A stretch of 64,000 bases of DNA from contig NZ_JAPEMT010000005.1 in NCBI RefSeq assembly GCF_026342435.1, positions 1-64,000 on the forward strand, read 5' to 3'. Position numbers and translations under genes: made by a program. Source of the DNA: Streptomyces sp. NBC_00237. GTDB lineage: Bacteria > Actinomycetota > Actinomycetes > Streptomycetales > Streptomycetaceae. The notes below the pieces were generated by a model. The model had not been told where the DNA came from, searched no databases, and saw only the letters and a list, made by a program, of their open reading frames with translations. Below are positions 33,436 to 41,888 of this stretch, in pieces (the first letter of the stretch is position 1; each line of letters opens with the position of its first letter).

Positions 33436-34074
33436 ATGTCGTCGTACGAGCGGCTGGTGGCTCAGCTCGATCCGGGAACGACCGTGCTGCTCACGGTGGA
33501 GTGCCAGGAGGGTGTCGTCGGCGAAGACAGTGCGCTGCCCGAACTCGCCGCCCAGGCAAGGAAGTCGGGGGTTCTGGGGAACGTCGCCCGGCTGGTGGCG
33601 GCCGCGCACGGGGCCGGGGTGCAGGTCGTGCACGCGGTGGCCGAGCGTCGGCCGGACGGGCGCGGGGCGAGCCGTAACGCACGGTTGTTCCGGGCGGCGG
33701 AGCGGCTGCCCGTGCAGCAGATCGCGGGGACGCGAGCGGTGCGGGTGGCTGAGCCGATCGAGGTCGCGGAAGCCGACCTCGTGGTGCGGCGGCTGCACGG
33801 CCTGTCGCCGGTCGCGGGAACGGGCGTGGACGCGCTGCTGCGGAATCTGGGGTGCCGGAACGTGGTGGTGGTCGGGGTGTCGGCGAACGTCGCGGTGCCG
33901 AACGCGGTCTTCGACCTCGTGAACCTGGGGTACGGCGTGGTCGTGGCAGAGGACGCGATCGCCGGGGTCCCGGAGGAGTACGTGGCGGCCGTGGTGCGCA
34001 ACTCGCTGGCGCTCGTGGCGACGGTGGCCGGGACGGGGGACGTGTGCGGGGTGTGGGGGGAGGGGCGGACGTAG
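33436..34074 (+). CDS. Isochorismatase-fold protein lacking the catalytic triad
   Basis: A 212-residue cysteine-hydrolase (isochorismatase) fold protein. The three catalytic positions are altered: the Asp of the DxQ motif is Glu in TVECQEGVVG, the Lys is Arg in VVRRLHGLSPVAGT, and the Cys of the GVxTNVC-type motif is Ala in VVGVSANVAVPNAVFDLVN. The cis-peptide surroundings and overall fold are retained, so it is likely a non-enzymatic or differently acting paralogue. ATG at 33436 with GGAGG nearby. The same pattern is known in some actinobacterial relatives. Confidence 0.85.
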   Translation: MSSYERLVAQLDPGTTVLLTVECQEGVVGEDSALPELAAQARKSGVLGNVARLVAAAHGAGVQVVHAVAERRPDGRGASRNARLFRAAERLPVQQIAGTRAVRVAEPIEVAEADLVVRRLHGLSPVAGTGVDALLRNLGCRNVVVVGVSANVAVPNAVFDLVNLGYGVVVAEDAIAGVPEEYVAAVVRNSLALVATVAGTGDVCGVWGEGRT

Positions 34075-34075
34075 C

Positions 34076-34303
34076 GGCGCTGGCGGTGGGCCGTCAGCAG
34101 GCCGGTGCGGCGCAGGACGGCCAGGTGGCGGGATGCCTCCGGGAGCGAGAGCTCCCAGACGCGGGCCAGTTCGCCGGTGGTGTGCGGGCCTCGGGCCAGG
34201 GTGCGCAGCAGGCACAGGCGTACGGGATGGGTGAGGGCTTCCCGGCGCAGGGTGCCCGTCTCCAGCGGCACCGGTCGTGGGAGGTCCGGTTCGGGTCCTG
34301 TAC
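34076..34303 (-). pseudogene. Remnant of an ArsR-type winged-helix regulator
   Basis: On the reverse strand the sequence reads LPRPVPLETGTLRREALTHP, VRLCLLRTLARGPHTTGELA, RVWELSLPEASRHLAVLRRT, GLLTAHRQRRYVRP. This is the C-terminal winged helix of the long Streptomyces ArsR/DUF5937-type regulators, without their N-terminal 200 or so residues and without the last ~20. The frame then continues into the antisense strand of the isochorismatase-fold gene. The left flank adjoins that gene; the right edge abuts a transporter fragment. I therefore call it a broken gene, not a short functional one. Confidence 0.6.
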
Positions 34304-34531
34304 GCGGGCAGCGCCACCGCGCTCGTCGCCATCCTCGGTCCGGCTCGCGCGCTGGGCCGTACGCTCGCCCGCTTCGAGCTCTCCGCGGGACTCGGCCTCG
34401 CGGTGTTCCCGGCGGTGATCACCGCGCTGGCCCCTCACGGTCCGACGGCCCTGTGGGGCGGCCTCGCGACTGCGACGCTCCTCTCAGCCGGAGCTGTCGC
34501 CAGGGGGAAGGAGCGCCGTCAGGCGGGGTGA
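34286..34531 (+). pseudogene. C-terminal remnant of an MFS-type transporter
   Basis: The forward frame reads VRVLYAGSATALVAILGPAR, ALGRTLARFELSAGLGLAVF, PAVITALAPHGPTALWGGLA, TATLLSAGAVARGKERRQAG then stop. It looks like the last two transmembrane helices and tail of a major-facilitator exporter; no N-terminal part exists upstream. It joins the regulator remnant on the other strand with no spacer, as if one deletion had removed the middle of a divergent regulator-exporter pair. It overlaps the 3' end of the PAP2-DAGK gene. Confidence 0.55.
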
Positions 34532-36074
34532 GGCGGGCGGTCGCGGTGAGGAACTGCTGGCGGATCTCGCCGAGGTCTCCGGCCGGGCTGTAGACGGTGA
34601 GGGCTCCCCGGGACTTCGTGAGGCGGAGTGAGTCCGGGGAGGGGGTCGTCTCGCCGTCGTGGGCGAGGAGGTCGACCTCGGTCAGGTCGTCGAGGGCGAG
34701 CCGCTCGACGCGTTCGGTGTGGAAGACCCGGGAGCGGTTCAGTGCGCCGCCGAGGGTGGAGACCGCCAGGCGGGTGCGGGCCAGGCGGGCGTCGGCGTCG
34801 ACCGTACGGACGTCCAGGAGGCCCTCGTCCAGGTACGGGCGGTGGGAGGGGGCCAGGCCGTCGGGGTAGTAGTGGCCGTTGCCCGCGAACAGGAGCCAGA
34901 GCGTGCGGGGTTGGCCGTTGACGCGCAGGTGGAGGGGGGTGGCGTCGCGGAGGACGGAGAGGAGGGATACGGCTGCGGCGGGCCACTTGCCGATGCGGTC
35001 CTCCCACTGCTCGCGGCGGCGGACCAGTTCCGGGTAGAGGCCGATGCTGAAGGTGTTCACGAAGTCGGTGACGGGGGTGCCGTCGGTGCCGTCGCCCGTG
35101 CCGTCGTCCGTGCCGTCGGTCACGTGGGCCAGGTCGACGCGTACCGCTTCGCCGTGCTGGACCGCGTGCGCGGTGTCCTCGAAGGTGGCGGCGCCCGCGT
35201 CGAGGGCGAAGTGGTTGAGGGTGCCGCCGGGGAAGACGGCGAGGGGGAGGCCCGCCCGCGCCGCGCGGGAGGCCGCCGCGCTGACGGTTCCGTCGCCGCC
35301 GCAGACGCCGAGGACACCGGCCAGTTGGTTCGCCCGTACGACTGCCTTGTCGAGGATGTCGAGGAGGTCGTCGCCCTGCTCGCGGACCAGGATCTCCGCC
35401 TCGGGGAGGAGGATGCGCAGGTGCTCGTGGGCGGGGATGCGGCCCGGAACGCCTTTGCCTGAGCCCGAGTTGGCGACGATGACCAGGCCCTCGCCGTGGG
35501 GGAGCGCCGGGGCTTCGACGCGGGTGCGGCCGTCGCGTACGAAGGGCGGGCGTGGGGGCCACCAGTAGCAGGTGACGGCCGCTGCGGCGATGCCCAGGGC
35601 GCAGCCCGCGAGGACGTCACCGGGGTAGTGCACGCCGACGTACACCCGGGAGAAGGCGACGGCGGCGGCGACCGGGGCGACGAGCGCTCCGTACCGGGGG
35701 GCTTCGAGGGCGACTCCGGCGGCGAAGGCGGCGGCCGACGCGGAGTGGCCGGAGGGGAAGGAGGAGGTCCAGGGGGTTGTGGCGGGGCGGCGGACGAAGG
35801 GGACGCGGTCGGTGGCGGGTCGGTGGCGGCGGACCGCGTACTTGGCGACGACGTTGGTGGCGAGGGAGGCGAGGGCGAGGGAGCCGATGCCTCGGCGGGC
35901 GGCGCGGCGGGCTTTCGGGCCGCCGAGTGCGGCGAGGGTGGCGGCGGAGGCGAACCAGAGGCGGCCGTGGTTGGCGGCTCGGGAGAGGGCGGGGAGGGCT
36001 TGGTCGGCGCCGGGGATGTGGGCGGAGGCGATCTTGTCGAACACGGTGTGGTCGAGGTGGGTGAGGGGGTGCAT
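34419..36074 (-). CDS. PAP2 phosphatase-diacylglycerol kinase fusion
   Basis: A 551-residue two-domain protein. Residues 20-180 are a PAP2 lipid phosphatase, with K-x6-R-P in KYAVRRHRPATDRVP, PSGH in SSFPSGHSASAAAFAA and SR-x5-H in FSRVYVGVHYPGDVLAG. Residues 195-510 are a diacylglycerol kinase catalytic domain (VIVANSGSGKG, LGVCGGDGTVSAAASR, PLAVFPGGTLNHFALD). Opposing activities suggest interconversion of lipid phosphates. ATG 36074 follows AAAGGGG. The final ~35 residues run antisense through the transporter remnant, so the native C-terminus may have been lost. Confidence 0.87.
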   Translation of the reverse strand: MHPLTHLDHTVFDKIASAHIPGADQALPALSRAANHGRLWFASAATLAALGGPKARRAARRGIGSLALASLATNVVAKYAVRRHRPATDRVPFVRRPATTPWTSSFPSGHSASAAAFAAGVALEAPRYGALVAPVAAAVAFSRVYVGVHYPGDVLAGCALGIAAAAVTCYWWPPRPPFVRDGRTRVEAPALPHGEGLVIVANSGSGKGVPGRIPAHEHLRILLPEAEILVREQGDDLLDILDKAVVRANQLAGVLGVCGGDGTVSAAASRAARAGLPLAVFPGGTLNHFALDAGAATFEDTAHAVQHGEAVRVDLAHVTDGTDDGTGDGTDGTPVTDFVNTFSIGLYPELVRRREQWEDRIGKWPAAAVSLLSVLRDATPLHLRVNGQPRTLWLLFAGNGHYYPDGLAPSHRPYLDEGLLDVRTVDADARLARTRLAVSTLGGALNRSRVFHTERVERLALDDLTEVDLLAHDGETTPSPDSLRLTKSRGALTVYSPAGDLGEIRQQFLTATARLTPPDGAPSPWRQLRLRGASQSRGRPTGPSDREGPAR

Positions 36075-36120
36075 GGGGCGGCCCCTTTCGGGGGGTTGGG
36101 GGCTGTGGAGCATGCCCTTT

Positions 36121-36300
36121 AGGGGCGCGGGGCTGTGTCACTGTGCGGCTCCGCCGCGCGGGCGCGCCCTTGAGGGGCGCGGGGAACTGCGCGGCCGGCC
36201 ACGACGCGCCCGCACGTGTGCGGGACTGCCGCGCGGCGAGCGCTTTAGGTGAAGGGGTGGGTCTGGGGCGGCCCGCCGCAGGCGCACCGGGGTGCGGCGG
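36121..36300. repeat. Dispersed repeat, family A, copy 3 (inverted)
   Basis: Reverse-complement copy of 14756-14902, with the core GTGCGGCTCCGCCGCGCG at 36143-36160, the GGGGCGCGGGGC hairpin arm at 36122-36133, and the flank GCGCTTTAGGTGAAGGGG at 36240-36257 matching the flank of copy 1. A second GGGGCGCGGGG occurs at 36173-36184, so an internal duplication is present. It lies between the PAP2-DAGK start and the aspD end. Confidence 0.8.
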
Positions 36301-36331
36301 CACCCGTCGGGCGAGGTAAGGGCGGGCGGCA

Positions 36332-36410
36332 CCGGGGTGGGCCCGGAGCGAGGGGTGCCGCCCCCTTGCCCGCCCGTTCCGCCCCCGGGGGGCGGCCCCG
36401 CCGCCCAAGG
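36332..36410. repeat. Dispersed repeat, family B, copy 2
   Basis: A near-identical copy of 21886-21963, including GGAGCGAGGGGTGCCGCCCC and the CCGCCCCCGGGGGGCGG hairpin, with the CCGCCCAAGG end. It is followed (36411-36571) by degenerate, shorter CCCCGCCGCCCA-type repeats and no gene. Confidence 0.8.
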
Positions 36411-36571
36411 GGACGAGGCAACGGCCCCGCCGCCCACGGGGACGAGGCGAGCCCCGCCGCCCAAGGGGGCCCGGCGCCCGAGGGGGTGGGGCGGAAGGGG
36501 AGGAAGGGATGGTCCCGCCGCCCCTGGGGGGAGGCGGGGGAGGGGAGGCCCGGCGTCCAAGGGGGTGGGGG

Positions 36572-38227
36572 TCAGGGGGTGGGGGTGGAGGACTGCCATT
36601 CGGTGATGTAGTCGGCGAAGATCTTGCGGAGGTGGTGGCCGATCTGGAGGTAGTCCAGGTCGTCCAGGTTCGCCAGGGAGGCGCGGACCGACCATTCCGG
36701 GCCGTCGAAGCCACCCCCGTTGAGAAGGACCACGCCGGTCTGCTCGGCCAGGCGGAACAGCGGGTCGACCGGCTCGTAGTTCTGCTCCAGGAAGTCCGCG
36801 AAAGCCTTGCCCTGGACGCGCTCGGCCTCGGCGAGGAGGTCGAGCTCGATGTAGTACGCCGCCCGCTTCGGGTCCTCCGCGATCTTCATCTGTGCGCCTT
36901 CGAGGAGGAGTTCGAGGCGGCGGTGGCAGATCGCGCGGATGCGGCGCTTGTACTCCTGGCCCTCCTCCAGCATGTCGAAGAGGGAGAAGAGGACCATCAT
37001 GACCTGTTGGGGGAGGGAGAGGCCCGCGGTGTGGTTCAGGGCGACCTGGCGGGAGTCGGCGACCAGACGGTCGATGAAGCGGATCTTCTCGGGTTCCAGG
37101 GTGAGGGTGCCGTACCGCCGGGCGAGGGCGTCCTTGGTCTCCTGCGGCAGCGCGGCGATCATCTCGTCGATCACGTTGTCGTCGTGCAGGCCGATCACGC
37201 CGATGCGCCAGCCCGTCGCCCCGTAGTGCTTGGAGTACGAGTAGACCAGGAGCGTGTTGCGGGGGAGGTCGGCGGCGATCGAGCGGAACCCCTCCACGAA
37301 CGTGCCGTACACGTCGTCCGTGACGATGACGAGGTTCGGGTTCGAGGTGGCGACGATCTCCTTGATCTGGTCGGTGACCCGCTGGGAGAGCGCGAGGGAC
37401 GGCGGGTTGCTCGGGTTGACCAGGCAGACCATCCTGACCGAGGGGTCGGCGAGCTTGGCGACCTCCTCGGTGGGGTAGCGCCACTCGCGCACCCCGTTCT
37501 CGGCGAACATGCTGGCCGAGACGGGGACCACCTCGAAGTCGTACGTGTCGAGTTCCGGGATCTCCAGGTACGGGGTGAACTCCGGCACCATCAGCGCGAT
37601 CTTGTCGCCCTTGTGGAGGATGCCGTTCTTCATGAGGGAGTCGAACAGGTAGCACATGGCCGCCGTGCCGCCCTCGGTGGCGAAGACGCTGAGGTTGTCG
37701 GCCGGGGGGTTCTTGTCGAACATCTCGTCCTGGAGGTAGCCGCGGACGACCTTCTCGCAGTGCGTCAGCATGCGGTCCGGGCTCGGGTAGTTGTCGCCGA
37801 TCATCGAGTCGGCCATCTCGTGCACGAAGTCGTCCCTGACGAAGCCGAAGCGCTCCACCGCCAGGTCGAAGCTCGCCTTCAGCATCTCGATGCCGGGCAG
37901 GTCCGGATGCGTGCGCACGAAGCGCTCGAAGCGCTCGCCCGCGCCCGCCTTCTCCGGCATGCCGCCCAGGTTGTCGGCCGTCCAGACCCGGCGCGACTCG
38001 CCGAGGGCGAAGTAGCCGAGGGCGTGGAACGCCTCGCGGGGGCCGGTGGCGACCCAGTTGGGGTTGCCTCGGCCCGCGTTGAGCATGGTGCGGGCGGCCT
38101 CGCCCTTCTGGCCCGGCTTGTCCGCCTGCGCGGACTCGGCCAGCTTGATGAACTCGGCCTTCAGCTCGAAGGGGCTGAGGGAGGAGAGACGCTTCATCTC
38201 CTCGCGGCTGTACGTGGACTTGGGCAT
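36572..38227 (-). CDS. aspD: Aspartate 4-decarboxylase (bifunctional aspartate aminotransferase)
   Basis: A 551-residue PLP enzyme matching the large AspD family (about 530-550 residues), which releases CO2 from L-aspartate to make L-alanine. Landmarks: LNAGRGNPNWVATGPREAFH, DNYPSPDRMLTHCEKVVRGY, VNPSNPPSLALS, and the PLP lysine in VYSYSKHYGATGWRIG. It is the last gene of a three-gene reverse operon after two AspT-type exchangers. Together these form the aspartate-alanine proton-motive cycle described in Tetragenococcus: aspartate enters, alanine leaves, and a proton is consumed inside. ATG 38227. Confidence 0.93.
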   Translation of the reverse strand: MPKSTYSREEMKRLSSLSPFELKAEFIKLAESAQADKPGQKGEAARTMLNAGRGNPNWVATGPREAFHALGYFALGESRRVWTADNLGGMPEKAGAGERFERFVRTHPDLPGIEMLKASFDLAVERFGFVRDDFVHEMADSMIGDNYPSPDRMLTHCEKVVRGYLQDEMFDKNPPADNLSVFATEGGTAAMCYLFDSLMKNGILHKGDKIALMVPEFTPYLEIPELDTYDFEVVPVSASMFAENGVREWRYPTEEVAKLADPSVRMVCLVNPSNPPSLALSQRVTDQIKEIVATSNPNLVIVTDDVYGTFVEGFRSIAADLPRNTLLVYSYSKHYGATGWRIGVIGLHDDNVIDEMIAALPQETKDALARRYGTLTLEPEKIRFIDRLVADSRQVALNHTAGLSLPQQVMMVLFSLFDMLEEGQEYKRRIRAICHRRLELLLEGAQMKIAEDPKRAAYYIELDLLAEAERVQGKAFADFLEQNYEPVDPLFRLAEQTGVVLLNGGGFDGPEWSVRASLANLDDLDYLQIGHHLRKIFADYITEWQSSTPTP

Positions 38228-38256
38228 GGTGCGTCTCCGTTGCGCAGAAGGGGCGT

Positions 38257-38308
38257 TCAGTGGTGGAGCAGGTCGACGACCGTCAGTGATGGAGCAGGAC
38301 GACGACCG
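38257..38308. repeat. 26-bp tandem duplication at the aspT2 stop
   Basis: Two adjacent 26-base copies, 38257-38282 and 38283-38308, each starting TCAGTGRTGGAGCAGG on the plus strand. They differ at two positions. The duplication spans the stop codon of the exchanger gene, leaving a spare copy of its 3' end in the gap before aspD. It is harmless to the reading frame. Confidence 0.85.
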
Positions 38309-39986
38309 CGCCCCAGATGGTCAGCAGCACGTTCCCGATGGCGTACGGGATCGTGTAACCGAGCGTGGGGATCTGGGACTTGGCGTTCTCGTTGAGGGCG
38401 CCGATCGCGGCGGTGGTGGTCTGGCCGCCCGCCAGGACGCCCATCAGGATCGGGAAGCGGATCTTCTGTACGTGATGGCCGAAGAGGAAGCCGACCAGGA
38501 GCGGGACGACCGTGGTGACCGCGCCGAAGACCAGCAGGCCCCAGCCCGCCGTGGACAGTCCGCTGGTGAAGCTGGGACCGGCGTTGATGCCGACGATCGC
38601 GACGAACATGCACAGCCCGAGTGTGTCCATCAACCACTGCGCGCCCGGCGGTACGTTGCCGAAGGTGGGGTACTTGCCGCGCAGGTAGCCGAAGACGAGG
38701 CCCATGATCAGGCCGCCGCCCGAGGTGGAGAGCGAGATCGGGACGCCGCCCATGGTGAGCGCGGGGATGCCGACGCAGCCGCCGAGGAAGATGCCGAGGC
38801 CCACCCAGATCATGTCGGTGGCGAAGGAGGTGGGGACCGGCTTCCCGATCGCCTTGCCCGCCGGGTCCACGAGGCGCTTGGGGCCGGTGAGGATGAGGGT
38901 GTCGCCGCGTTCCAGCCGGGTGCTGAGCCGGTAGGGGAACTCCGTGCCGGACCGGTACAGCTTGTCGACGTACACACCGACCATGAACGGCTCGCGCCGC
39001 AGGTCGGCGACGGTCTTGCCGAGCTGTGCCTTCTCGGAGGCGACGACGTGCAGGTGCTCGGTCTGGTAGCCCAGGAGTTCGACGTCGTCGGCCTCGCCGC
39101 CGATGTGGGTGCGGGCGTCGTACTCCACCAGGTCGCCGCGCAGTGCGCTCAGCGCGACGGTGTCGCCCTCGGCGAGGACCGTCGACTGGGACGGGGACAG
39201 AATCTGGCCGTCGCGTCTCACCTGGGTGAGGTAGATACGGCGGCCCAGTTCCTTCTGCTGGTTCTCGAAGTCCTCGACCGTGCGGCCCACGATGTCGGGG
39301 CGTTGCACGGTGTACGCGCGCAGCACGACCTCGTAGTAGCCCGCGTCCAGGTCGGGGTTGTCGTTGGGGGCGTCCATCTCCTTGGCGAGCGTGGCGCTCT
39401 CGGTGGCCAGGTCGCGGCGGTAGAGGCGGGGCAGGACGTTGGCGAGCAGCATCGCGCAGAGGATCGTGCCCAGCGGGTACGTCACCGCGTAGCCGACCGC
39501 GACGAGGTTCTCCTCCGTCTTGGCGTCGGCGCCGCTCAGCCCCGGCAGGGTGCTGATGGCGTCCTGGGCGACGCCGATCGCGGCGGACTGGGTGAGCGAG
39601 CCGCTCATCAGGCCCGCCGTCAGGCCGGGACCGTAGCCGAGCATCGCGGCGAAGCCCCACGCCACCAGCAGGCCGGTCACGCAGACGACGACCGCGTTGA
39701 GGACCTGGGGGAGCCCGTCCTTCTTGAGGCCCCGGAAGAACTGCGGACCGACCTTGTAGCCCAGGGCGAACAGGAACATGATGAAGAACAGGTCCTTCAC
39801 CGTGCCGTTGACCGGCACCTTCAGCTGCGCGCCGAAGAGCAGGCCCATCACCAGGCAGCCGGTGACGGCGCCCAGTGCGATGGTCTTGTAGTGGATCTTC
39901 CCGACGAGGAAGCCGAGCGCGACCACCAGGAAGACGAGCAGTTCGGGGTGCGGCTTGAAGATGTCCCGCACCAGGAAGTCGATCAT
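38283..39986 (-). CDS. aspT: AspT-type aspartate:alanine exchanger, second copy
   Basis: A 567-residue membrane protein of the AspT/YidE (AAEx) family: an N-terminal helix bundle (about 15-175: HPELLVFLVVALGFLVGKIH, FFIMFLFALGYKVGPQFFRG), a cytoplasmic pair of TrkA-C domains (about 215-370: RRIYLTQVRRDGQILSPSQS, EGDTVALSALRGDLVEYDAR), then a second bundle (390-567) with TSGGGLIMGLVFGYLRGKYP. Family members swap aspartate for alanine. It is 3 bases after its paralogue, so the two are translated together. ATG 39986. Confidence 0.9.
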   Translation of the reverse strand: MIDFLVRDIFKPHPELLVFLVVALGFLVGKIHYKTIALGAVTGCLVMGLLFGAQLKVPVNGTVKDLFFIMFLFALGYKVGPQFFRGLKKDGLPQVLNAVVVCVTGLLVAWGFAAMLGYGPGLTAGLMSGSLTQSAAIGVAQDAISTLPGLSGADAKTEENLVAVGYAVTYPLGTILCAMLLANVLPRLYRRDLATESATLAKEMDAPNDNPDLDAGYYEVVLRAYTVQRPDIVGRTVEDFENQQKELGRRIYLTQVRRDGQILSPSQSTVLAEGDTVALSALRGDLVEYDARTHIGGEADDVELLGYQTEHLHVVASEKAQLGKTVADLRREPFMVGVYVDKLYRSGTEFPYRLSTRLERGDTLILTGPKRLVDPAGKAIGKPVPTSFATDMIWVGLGIFLGGCVGIPALTMGGVPISLSTSGGGLIMGLVFGYLRGKYPTFGNVPPGAQWLMDTLGLCMFVAIVGINAGPSFTSGLSTAGWGLLVFGAVTTVVPLLVGFLFGHHVQKIRFPILMGVLAGGQTTTAAIGALNENAKSQIPTLGYTIPYAIGNVLLTIWGAVVVLLHH

Positions 39987-39989
39987 GGG

Positions 39990-41675
39990 TCAGGCCCCCA
40001 GGACACCGACGAGGATCGGTCCCGTCAGCGGAAGAAGGAAGTTGGAGAGGGTGTAGGTGATCGTGTAGCCGAGCATCGGCACCGAGCTCTGGGCCGTCTG
40101 GGTGATGGAGGTGATGGCCGGGGTGGAGCACTGCTGTCCGGCGATCGCACCGATCAGCAGGGGCTTCTCGATCTTCAGGAGCTTCCGGCCGACGATGAGG
40201 GAGAGCGTCGCGGGCACCAGCACCATGGCGATCCCGGCGAACGGCAGCAGTGCTCCGTACTCCTTGAGCAGCGGCCACGCCTGCGGCCCCGAGACCAGGC
40301 CCGTACAGGCGATGAACAGGGCGAGACCCATGTCCTTCAGCGTGTTCGCGGCCTGCGGCGGGAACGCGCCGAAGGTCTGCGTGCGGGAGCGGAACCAGCC
40401 GAAGAGCAGCCCGGAGATCAGGCAGCCGCCGCCGGTGCCCAGCGACATCGGGATGTCGCCCATCGTGACCACGAGCTGGCCGATCAGGGAGCCGACGACG
40501 ATGCCCAGGCCCAGGTAGATGAAGTCGGTGGCGTCGTTCTTGACCACCGCGCCGATCTTGGCGACCAGCTTGGAGAGCCCGGAGCGCGCGCCGACCAGGG
40601 TCAGGACGTCGCCCCGGTGGACGACGGTGTCGGGGTTGGCGGGGAGCTGCTGGTCGCCGCGCAGGACGTCGGTGATGTAGACGCCGTCCTTGATGAACTC
40701 CGGGTGCCTGCGCTGGAGTTGGTCGATGGTCAGGCCGTCCGTCGCCTTGTCGGTCACGGCGATCTGGCGGGAGGTGAGCGGGGTGTCGAGGCCGGGGATG
40801 CCGGGGGTCTCCGGGCCGATGAGGCGGCCCGCCTCGATGGTGTTGGCCCGCCGTCCGACGATCAGGACCAGGTCGGAGAGGGTGAGGCGGAGGTTCGGGG
40901 CGGCCGGGTAGACCTTGCTGCCCCGCTTGACCGCCTCGACCGTGATGCGTCCGTCGAGGCCCGACTCCAGGTCGCTGACGGTGCGGCCGTCCGCGTGCGT
41001 CACCAGGTACGTACGTCCGACCAGGCCGGGCAGCGCGGCCCGCTCGTCGGACTCCAGGCCGCCCTGACCGCCGCCGCCGCGCATCTTCTCCCACAGCTCG
41101 CGGGAGGCGTCGGCCAGGTTGATGCGCATCAGCATCGGCATGATCTGGCTGGTGTAGAGCACGATCGTGATCAGGCCGAAGAGGTAGCAGACCGTGTACG
41201 CGGTGGCGACGTGGCCCTGGTACTGGGTGATCTGGTCCGGTGTCAGGTTGCCGAGCTTGCCGATGGCCTCGGTCGCGGTGCCGACGACCGCGGACTCGGT
41301 GGCCGCGCCCGCGAGGATGCCGGAGGCGGTGCCGACGTCGAGGTCGAAGACCTTCGCGAGGCCGTACGCGATGCCCAGGACGCTGACCAGCTCGATGAGG
41401 CAGAGCACGAAGAAGCGCAGGCTCTTGCGGTTGAGGTTCGCGAAGAACTGCGGGCCCGCCAGGTAGCCCAGCGAGAAGATGAACAGGGCGAAGAAGACGG
41501 TCTTCACGTCGCCGGAGACCTGAACCTCCGCCCAGGCCCCCATCAGCAGGGACACGATCAGGGTGCCGCAGATGCCGCCGAGCGTGATGGGCCCGACACG
41601 GACCTTGCCGACCAGGTAGCCGAGGGCCAGACACAGGAACAGCGCGAGTTCGGGATGGTCCTTCAGAACGCCCAT
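39990..41675 (-). CDS. aspT: AspT-type aspartate:alanine exchanger, first copy
   Basis: A 561-residue paralogue of the next gene, with the same order: helices (HPELALFLCLALGYLVGKVR, FFALFIFSLGYLAGPQFFAN), two TrkA-C domains (about 205-370; DLVLIVGRRANTIEAGRLIG) and a second helix bundle (GTGGGCLISGLLFGWFRSRT). ATG 41675 is preferred, matching the homologue's N-terminus (GVLKDHPEL); the frame stays open upstream to 41771 but lacks a ribosome site. First gene of the exchanger-exchanger-decarboxylase operon. Whether the two copies form one heteromeric carrier or have different substrates cannot be told. Confidence 0.9.
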   Translation of the reverse strand: MGVLKDHPELALFLCLALGYLVGKVRVGPITLGGICGTLIVSLLMGAWAEVQVSGDVKTVFFALFIFSLGYLAGPQFFANLNRKSLRFFVLCLIELVSVLGIAYGLAKVFDLDVGTASGILAGAATESAVVGTATEAIGKLGNLTPDQITQYQGHVATAYTVCYLFGLITIVLYTSQIMPMLMRINLADASRELWEKMRGGGGQGGLESDERAALPGLVGRTYLVTHADGRTVSDLESGLDGRITVEAVKRGSKVYPAAPNLRLTLSDLVLIVGRRANTIEAGRLIGPETPGIPGLDTPLTSRQIAVTDKATDGLTIDQLQRRHPEFIKDGVYITDVLRGDQQLPANPDTVVHRGDVLTLVGARSGLSKLVAKIGAVVKNDATDFIYLGLGIVVGSLIGQLVVTMGDIPMSLGTGGGCLISGLLFGWFRSRTQTFGAFPPQAANTLKDMGLALFIACTGLVSGPQAWPLLKEYGALLPFAGIAMVLVPATLSLIVGRKLLKIEKPLLIGAIAGQQCSTPAITSITQTAQSSVPMLGYTITYTLSNFLLPLTGPILVGVLGA

Positions 41676-41888
41676 AGTCGTCAGATCCCGGAGAGAGTCG
41701 GATGAGGCTGATGAAAGCGGTGCAAAGTGGGACTTGTCGCTCAACGTAGCAACGTGACTACGGGTCGGCACGTCCGGTGGGGGCGCTCGGTGGGCGTGCC
41801 CGGGTCGCTCGCGGTGCGGGTTCGGTGAGTGTTTGCTCTAGTGGGGGTGCACGTTGTTCTGGTGGGGGGTGAACGGAGGAATCGCTCC

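Noticed and set aside
34094..34438. 114-residue reverse frame over the remnant region
   Set aside because: It is another frame of the regulator and transporter remnants, without its own domain.
38046..41705. 1219-residue open frame on the forward strand across the AspT genes, and an 1125-residue reverse frame at 38257-41634
   Set aside because: Both are shadows in other frames of the two exchanger genes, with low-complexity composition and no domains.
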